Shown here piece by piece: positions 58,104-64,000 of a stretch of DNA of 64,000 bases. The stretch lies in NCBI GenBank assembly GCA_963930645.1, contig OZ005651.1:125393731-125457730 (forward strand), written 5' to 3'. The DNA comes from Salticus scenicus (Eukaryota > Arthropoda > Arachnida > Araneae > Salticidae). The position numbers and the translations under genes were made by a program. The notes under the pieces were generated by a model. That model saw only the letters and a list, made by a program, of their open reading frames with translations. It had not been told where the DNA came from and searched no databases. Positions within the stretch are counted from its first letter, which is position 1, and each line of letters begins with the position of its first letter.

Positions 58104-58415
58104 TTTTTGGTTAGGTGGGTGACATGAACGCGCATGGGGAGGAAGGGAGACTGCAAAATTTTTACGATAGACGGTGGTTGAAAATCACCTTTCCCGTAAT
58201 CTTATTGGTTGAACTAAATTCGGCCCCTCTCCTATATATACGAGCACTTCTCCAGATTCAGAATTCTTTTTGCACTGAAGACGGTACACTTAAGTCTACC
58301 AAAACGGCTGTATGGATCGCAAATATTTTTCTTTTGGCGTTTCTGACGTAGTAGTTCATTCGAGTTTTAATACCTTTCATTGGTTTGTCATTATGAGCAA
58401 ACCACCATGCATCCG
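58104..58415 (+). other. Mixed transposon remnant with hammerhead-like motif
   Basis: The stretch is less AT-rich. It includes TATATATACGAGCACTTCTCC (TATA-like) and CACTGAAGACGGTACAC...GTCTACCAAAACGG at 58272-58304. The second sequence has the CUGANGA...(G/A)AAAC order of a hammerhead core, also seen at 10437-10465. Such motifs occur in terminal repeats of Penelope-like elements. No protein coding is recognised. Confidence 0.35.
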
Positions 58416-58960
58416 CAGAATGTGGGCGTCACAATATCTCAAAAAGTGCGAAATGAGTGTATCAATACGTTCTTAACGGATGGACCCTGATTTAGTTTAC
58501 AACCTGACAGTAAACTTATTATCATCAGGAGTAAATATCGTACTCCGAATAGCGCTGTATATGTCCATGAAAGTTTTCGATTTGTCAGAGGCGGTAGATG
58601 GCTCCTGCTGGATTGTCTATCAATTAATGAAGCCATGGCGGATCTGTGATATACAGATGAGATCCTCAACTCTATATCGTTACGCCACGCTGCAGATAAC
58701 ATAGGGGAAAACTTAGCCATAGACGATTACGCAAAGTATCATCATTAGCGTATATTGAACAATTTCCTTTTGGACAAATAAATCCTTCGAATAGATTGAC
58801 GAGCATATTTCCCAGATATGAACTCAACAAAAAATGTTTGGGACATTCTAGGAAGACGCATTTCTTGTCACTCACCACCCCCATAAACAATTTAGAAGTC
58901 GAAAATCTCTTTTATGTTGAAGTGGGAGAGAATACCCCAGTATCATTATGATAACCAAAT
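58416..58960 (+). pseudogene. Tc1-family transposase pseudogene
   Basis: Plus-strand translation in shifting frames gives, in order: FLTDGP then FSLQPDSKLIIIRSKYRTP (first catalytic aspartate block, normally FTDESRF); FRFVRGGRWLLLDC (normally GGGS--VW-GI); YTDEILNSISL then NIGENLAIDDYAKYHH (second aspartate block, normally DNA-PH); and FPDMNSTKNVWDILGRRIS (third block, normally SPDLNPIEH-WD-LGR, where N/S replaces the expected glutamate neighbourhood). Several stops and frame changes make it inactive. No terminal repeats were identified. Confidence 0.82.
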
Positions 58961-59796
58961 TCACACCATATTCGTAGGTATCTGAAATTGCTTTTAATCA
59001 GGAGAAGCAATACTTTTTATTGAAACCTTTTTCTATCCGAGAACTTTTTTGTTTGTATGATACACAAGAATTATATATATATATATATATTTTACCGGCA
59101 AATAAAATTTAATTATTCCTTGTTCGTTACTTAGATATTTTGTTATCTTATTTTAAAAACTTTTAGATAATATATCAGTCAGTAAAATATTTCCTTATCC
59201 GCAGTTTATAACCAAAATTATAACTTGAGAAGTCTATATTGTAAAATATAAAATTTCTTTCCTGATTAAACCTTTTTTCTTTATGTGTTTCCATGAACAT
59301 TTAAATGTAACCAAATTTAGCTAAAATGAACATTTTATTATACTATATAAAAATTCACAAATAACCGAATATAAAAAATTGGCTATTTAGAATTTAATGA
59401 AGCCATGAAATTTAAAAACCGTAACTTTTTACACTTAAATATCCTTAACATCGTTTATTTCTCGGGCTTCACATTACATAAGCGTCAACTTTTCCAAAAT
59501 TTTCGAGAGAATTAGTCTTTTTTTTTATTTTATTTGTTTTAGTTTTTAATCTTATATTATGAGTTTATTTTTTAACTCGTATACAAAATGAAGGATTGAA
59601 AAAAAAAAATAATAAATAGAAAATAGAAAATAAATAAAAATAAAAAAGACAGATTATACGAAATTTTTTATACTATTTGTATGTTTTTTTTTTTTTTTTT
59701 TTTTTTCATTTTCTTTTTTTGCTTTGAGTATTTTTCTGTTGCCTTATTTAACGGATAAAGAGTGCCCAACCAGACCATTTTTCGGAGGCCAAATGT
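58961..59796. other. AT-rich intergenic DNA
   Basis: Contains (TA)n near 59073-59091 and a T-run of about 23 bases near 59684-59706. No gene is recognised. Confidence 0.6.
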
Positions 59797-61195
59797 ATGG
59801 ACTGAATTTAGACCTTTGAATTTAGACCTTTTGTTAAATATCCAGAAATGTTCTTTGGAAATCATCTTGAAATTTTCATAGCGTAAAGAACACGTTATAC
59901 CTCATATATCTCAGCAAAAGTTGTGTCCTGAAAAGGAGAAGGGGACCAGTAAAAAATTAAAAAATAGTGAAAATGTTTTGGATCAACCTGTAAAAAATAA
60001 TGCTTGAAATGCACTTTAGCAGCACCATGTCATTAAGAGGAATTTCTCATTATCTGTATAAATTTTTAAGAGGCTACCACATATATTCATGGTGCTATAA
60101 CTTTTTTAAAAAACATTGTAAAAAAAATCCACTTTTTTAATCATAACACGTAGGGTATTAGACCCACAGCAATAACATTTTCAGAAAATTTGTCATACTT
60201 TATTAGACACAGCATACTGCAATCAGAATGCAAAAATGTTAAATATCTTAACAAATATGAGAATTTTTACTAAATAATTTTCAGCTATACATCAGCTAGC
60301 GTCTTAAAAAAATTCATTTGCATAATTTAATAGCCAAATGTATTGAGCAACTTATATGAAAACCCCAAACAAATATCGTGTAAATTTAAAGAGTTATGAG
60401 AGGTAAAATGAACAGAATTTCAGTTCTCAAAAAGAAGGAAGATGATAGGGGGGATTATCAACATTTATTTACAATCAGCGAACGCTGAATTGCCATTAGC
60501 ATTGATTGAATCAAAATAAAAATGTGAGTAAAACCCCTTATAGTTTAGCTTTTATTTTGAGAGAACTGAAATTCTGTTCATTCTATCTCTCATAACTCTT
60601 TAAATTTACACGATATCTGTTTGGAGTTTTCATATAAGTTGCACAATACATTTAGCTAATAAATTATGCAAATGAATTTTTTAAAAGCTAGCACATGCGT
60701 AGATAAAAATTATTTAATAAAAATGGTCAGATTTCGTAAGGTATTTAACACTTTTGGATTCTGATTGCAGTATGTTGTGTCTAATGAAGTATGCCAAATT
60801 TTCTGAAAATGTCTTTGCTCTTGGTCTAATACCCTACGTGTTATAATTAAACAAATGGAAATTTTTTATGCAATGTTTTAAAATATCTGTTATATTTCCT
60901 TGAATGTATGTGGTAACCTCTTAAACATGTGTATATACAGATAATGAAAAATATCTTCCAAATCATATGCTACAGCCAAAATGCATTTCAAGCATTACTT
61001 TTTACAGGGGGATCCAAAATATTTTGATTTTTATTTAATTTTTTACTAGTTTTCTTTTCCTTTTCAGGACAAAACTTTTACTTAAATATATGAAGTATAA
61101 CGTGTTCTTTATGCTGCCAAAGTTACAAGATGATTCCAAAAAAACTTTTCTAGATATTTAACAAAATGTCTAAATTCGAAAGTGTCCAAATATCT
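59797..61195. repeat. Very long inverted repeat (about 630-base arms)
   Basis: The left arm (about 59815-60440) and right arm (about 60555-61180) are inverted copies at roughly 80 percent identity by eye. Examples are AAAGAACACGTTATACCTCA against the inverse of TGAAGTATAACGTGTTCTTT, ACACGTAGGGTATTAGACC against its inverse near 60825-60845, and GAACAGAATTTCAGTTCTC against its inverse near 60563-60581. The centre is about 110-120 bases and contains CAGCGAACGCTG. No coding frame is recognised. It may be a fold-back transposon or the relic of two opposed copies of one element. A transcript across it would form a long double-stranded hairpin. Confidence 0.88.
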
Positions 61196-62188
61196 ATTAG
61201 TAGGTAGTGTAGAAATATTTTTTAATGTAAATAATCCTAGAAGTTTTTCATATTAAATAATTGTGGCAATAATTATCATTTGAAAATTTGAAATGTGAGC
61301 AATTATGGATACCATTGAAACAATATGGAAATAATTAACATAGATTTTCAAGAAAATCGATGCTGCATATGAAATAAATTTAAAGTTTCTGTTAGAGACA
61401 CATAATTAATACAGTTACAACCGGAATGCTCATTTCTTCCTTTATTACAGATTCAAATGACTAATTTATTTGGACCCTCTCAAATTAATGATATCGTATT
61501 CATCCTTCCAAGAACATTTGGTGTTAGCATTTCATATGTACTGAATGCCTTATTATTTAACGCTGCTTCATTTTGTAAAACAGCTTTGAAGTTATTATAG
61601 AAAGTGAAATTCACCAATATGTATAAACAAAGAGCTAAATAAACCTAAAATTATTTAACTACATTAAAGTTCGAAAACCTAAACTTCTTTGCATGTAAAT
61701 TATTTAAATAAACAGAATAAATTTACGTGAATAATTTTTTTTTTTTTTCTTTATTGATTATCATGGAAATGTTAAAATTAATACCGAAATAAAGGACCTG
61801 AAATTATTATGAAGATGTAGAAAATTCATTTATGAGAATAATAGATATAAATTTACTTTAAAAAAATATAATGCTATAAAACATAATAAAAAAGTAGAAA
61901 GAAAAAAATAGAATACACTTAAATAGTAAACGTTTCTTTAACTGATTGCGATCTCTCCTTTAAAGAAACAATTATAAAGAAATTAAAATGCGTAACCAGA
62001 AATAAAACCTTCTTGAAAAACCTTAGAAATGCAAAATTATGTACTTTTTAAAGATTAAATATGAACTTTCATTTCTCGTTTAAAATATGTCATGCCTTTA
62101 AAGTACTTAGATATTCATGAATATATTATGTATTTTTCACTACTTTCACAAAAATCCCAACAATTTTCTTGCATTCATAAACTTCTAT

Positions 62189-62189
<1 letters not shown>

Positions 62190-62224
<35 letters not shown>
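62190..62224. repeat. Poly(T) tract, 35 bases
   Basis: Homopolymer run. Confidence 0.95.
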
Positions 62225-62227
<3 letters not shown>

Positions 62228-63796
62228 CAGTATTTCGCAGAGTTATATTTCTAAATTTACTGTATAGATGATATAACAGTAAAAAATCTTATAATAAATA
62301 ACAATTTACGTATTTTTTCATGGTATTCGAAAAAAAAAAATAGATTTTGTTTAAAGGACATGGATAAAAATTTTAAATGCATATATATATTAATAAAAAG
62401 CAAAACTACTTCATTTATATAATATTTCTTAGATGTTTTAAACATATTTCTGTTAGTACTTTTTCACATATCATAAATATCTTTGAGTTAAATTTATTTT
62501 ATTTTATTTTATTTTATTATTTATTTATTTTCTTTTTGCTCAGATTGCAGAAAATGACTTTTAAATGCGATTTAAAACAGCTGTTGGCTAAATACATGAA
62601 ACTTAAAATCGAATAATTTTTTATCTGAAAGTGCTGAACATTCAACTAAACTAAATTCTCATAAATATTAGACTAAATTTCGACATAAAAGACCTGATTG
62701 GATGATAAATCCAGCACCAATCACAACCAGCATTAACTATTGATTAATTTGACTGAGCAAATGCAACACGCTTGGAATTCTAATAATCCCCATAATATGA
62801 GGATTTTGAATGTATTTTGGTGAAAAGCAAGGTTTTAGGGCTTGGGAGTATTATAAATCGGTCTAAGTGTTTGCAAATATTCGAGAAAAGTAGTTTCCAA
62901 TACTAAACTTCTAGGTCTTGACAAACATACATTCGTTCAAAGTACGTATTCTGGATGTATAAATATGGCCATATTATGGCTAGATTCCATCTATAATTCA
63001 TAGTAAAAAAAAAAGCATATAATGAACACAATATGGTTCTGTCGAAATTTTGTATCCAAAAATTCTCATATATATATTTTTTAGTTTTATTAGTATTAGA
63101 TATACACTGTAAAAAAATTAAACCTCCGCATTAACCGTTAATTTTACCGCGAGATCGTACTTTTTACAGTTTATATATTGTATTTGCCATAATTAATCGT
63201 TTAATTGTCGCAAGTTTTACGAGTGAGCGTAAAATTTAAGGCAAATGTTTGGCAAAGTGGTCGCAATTTTTTGTATATAACCATGGGTGCTGACAGAAAG
63301 AAATCCAAGAAGAAGAAAACCTAGATGTTTTAGCCGTCTTCTTATTAGAATATTGTAATTTATGTTTTTGAAACTACTTTTCTTAAGAGGAAAAACACAG
63401 TACCCCCTCCCCTTTCTTTCCCCACAAGAATTTAAATACGAAATCATTTTTTGCTCATAGCAAAATATGGCATTATTTTTTTATATGGGCGTAACATGGA
63501 AACAAAAGTTATAATTTAAATTATTCATTGGTTACTCTAATTTTGCACTTTTGGTTAATGTTATACTTTTAAGAAAAGACATTTGAATATTTTAAATTTT
63601 CTATGGGTTTTCATATTTCATGGCTTTTACATGAATAAAATGGAAAATACCTGCCAATTTTTGCGTACTGCAATAGGTGCGGATTTCTTTTAAGCAGATT
63701 ACTTTAATTTGCACTAGAAGAAATATACATTTTAAAACTCATTTTTGTAAAAAGAAAATAAAAGTCCCGTGATAATTTTTTGTGTGTGTGTTTGTA

Positions 63797-63798
<2 letters not shown>

Positions 63799-63830
<32 letters not shown>
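63799..63830. repeat. (TA)n microsatellite
   Basis: About 32 bases of TA repeat following a short GT run. Confidence 0.95.
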
Positions 63831-63832
<2 letters not shown>

Positions 63833-64000
63833 AATGTTCAGATATATGTGTATGAAATTTGATTATTATGCATAAAATCTATGCATTTTAACTATTTCAG
63901 CATGTAAATTTTCTAAATTTATTCCTCTGTTTTTATTTTGAATAGATGTTCATAAAATTTCATAATGCTTTTTAGAAAATATTGCATGTGTCAGCTTTAA

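Larger units (their letters stand above)
61196..64000. other. AT-rich intergenic DNA with microsatellites
   Basis: Poly(T) occurs at 62190-62224, TTTTA repeats near 62490-62525, and (TA)n at 63799-63830. A small palindromic patch ACACTGTAAAAAAATTAA...TTTTTACAGT at about 63105-63171 may be a tiny MITE relic. No gene is recognised. Confidence 0.55.

Noticed and set aside
1..64000. CRISPR array, bacterial operon, riboswitch or plasmid features
   Set aside because: The window is eukaryotic; the regular repeats present are satellites, MITEs and microsatellites without the spacer structure of CRISPR.

Overview
This is a eukaryotic window with no bacterial-type gene organisation. The DNA is strongly AT-rich, with many poly(A)/poly(T) tracts, (TA)n and (CA)n microsatellites, and a dense, nested set of old transposable elements. 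The families present (BEL/Pao LTR retrotransposon, mariner, Tc1 and IS630-like transposons, a DUF4817-type helix-turn-helix transposase start, a tRNA-derived SINE-like unit, a Penelope/LINE-like reverse transcriptase tail) fit an arthropod. A spider or other arachnid is my best guess, but that is inference. I could not identify any intact host gene. The best host-exon candidate is one 97-base spliced-looking segment at 35488-35584.

Region by region: 0.1-1.1 kb holds a decayed mariner transposase (minus strand). 2.2-2.6 kb is a TA-flanked MITE. 5.2-5.9 kb is a DNA transposon remnant with near-palindromic ends. 5.95-8.18 kb is a diverged tandem repeat (period about 305 bases) split by a 550-base MITE. 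It is followed by an internally deleted mariner (8.18-9.06 kb) and another MITE (9.06-9.65 kb). 10.3-10.5 kb is a hairpin with a hammerhead-like core. 11.3-13.3 kb is a second tandem array (period about 317 bases). 16.1-16.3 kb is a short MITE and 17.6 kb a SINE-like unit. Two solo LTRs of one family lie at 18378-19138 and 34154-34874, each with its own 4-base target duplication. 24.5-25.05 kb is a MITE. 27.4-32.5 kb holds four copies of a palindromic CAGTCGG MITE family (a fifth is at 57.4 kb), two further fold-back structures and a Tc1 transposase fragment. 36.1 and 42.4 kb carry two copies of a 170-base MITE. 39.4 kb has the C-terminus of an IS630/mariner-type transposase. 45.1 kb is a fold-back element.

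The main feature is at 47.1-54.75 kb: a full-length BEL/Pao element (47717-54222, minus strand, paired 575/576-base LTRs, CCAAC target duplication) inserted inside a roughly 1.1 kb CAGGGTG-ended DNA transposon that keeps a DUF4817-like start codon region. The BEL gag-pol reading frame covers gag with zinc knuckles, aspartic protease, reverse transcriptase, RNase H and integrase. It is broken by three frame changes. The LTRs differ by about 1 percent, so the insertion is young, and the breaks are recent mutations or sequencing errors.

55.1-58.95 kb contains a 160-base tandem duplication, a 193-base tandem duplication, repeated GGGGATGAATGGGA motifs, a reverse transcriptase tail, a second hammerhead-like motif and a Tc1 transposase pseudogene. 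59.8-61.2 kb is a very long inverted repeat (arms of about 630 bases) that could form a long hairpin RNA. The remainder is AT-rich DNA in which I see nothing codable. I found no evidence of a coherent novel multi-gene system. The most unusual unexplained structures are the long inverted repeat, the two tandem arrays and the shared hammerhead-like motif.
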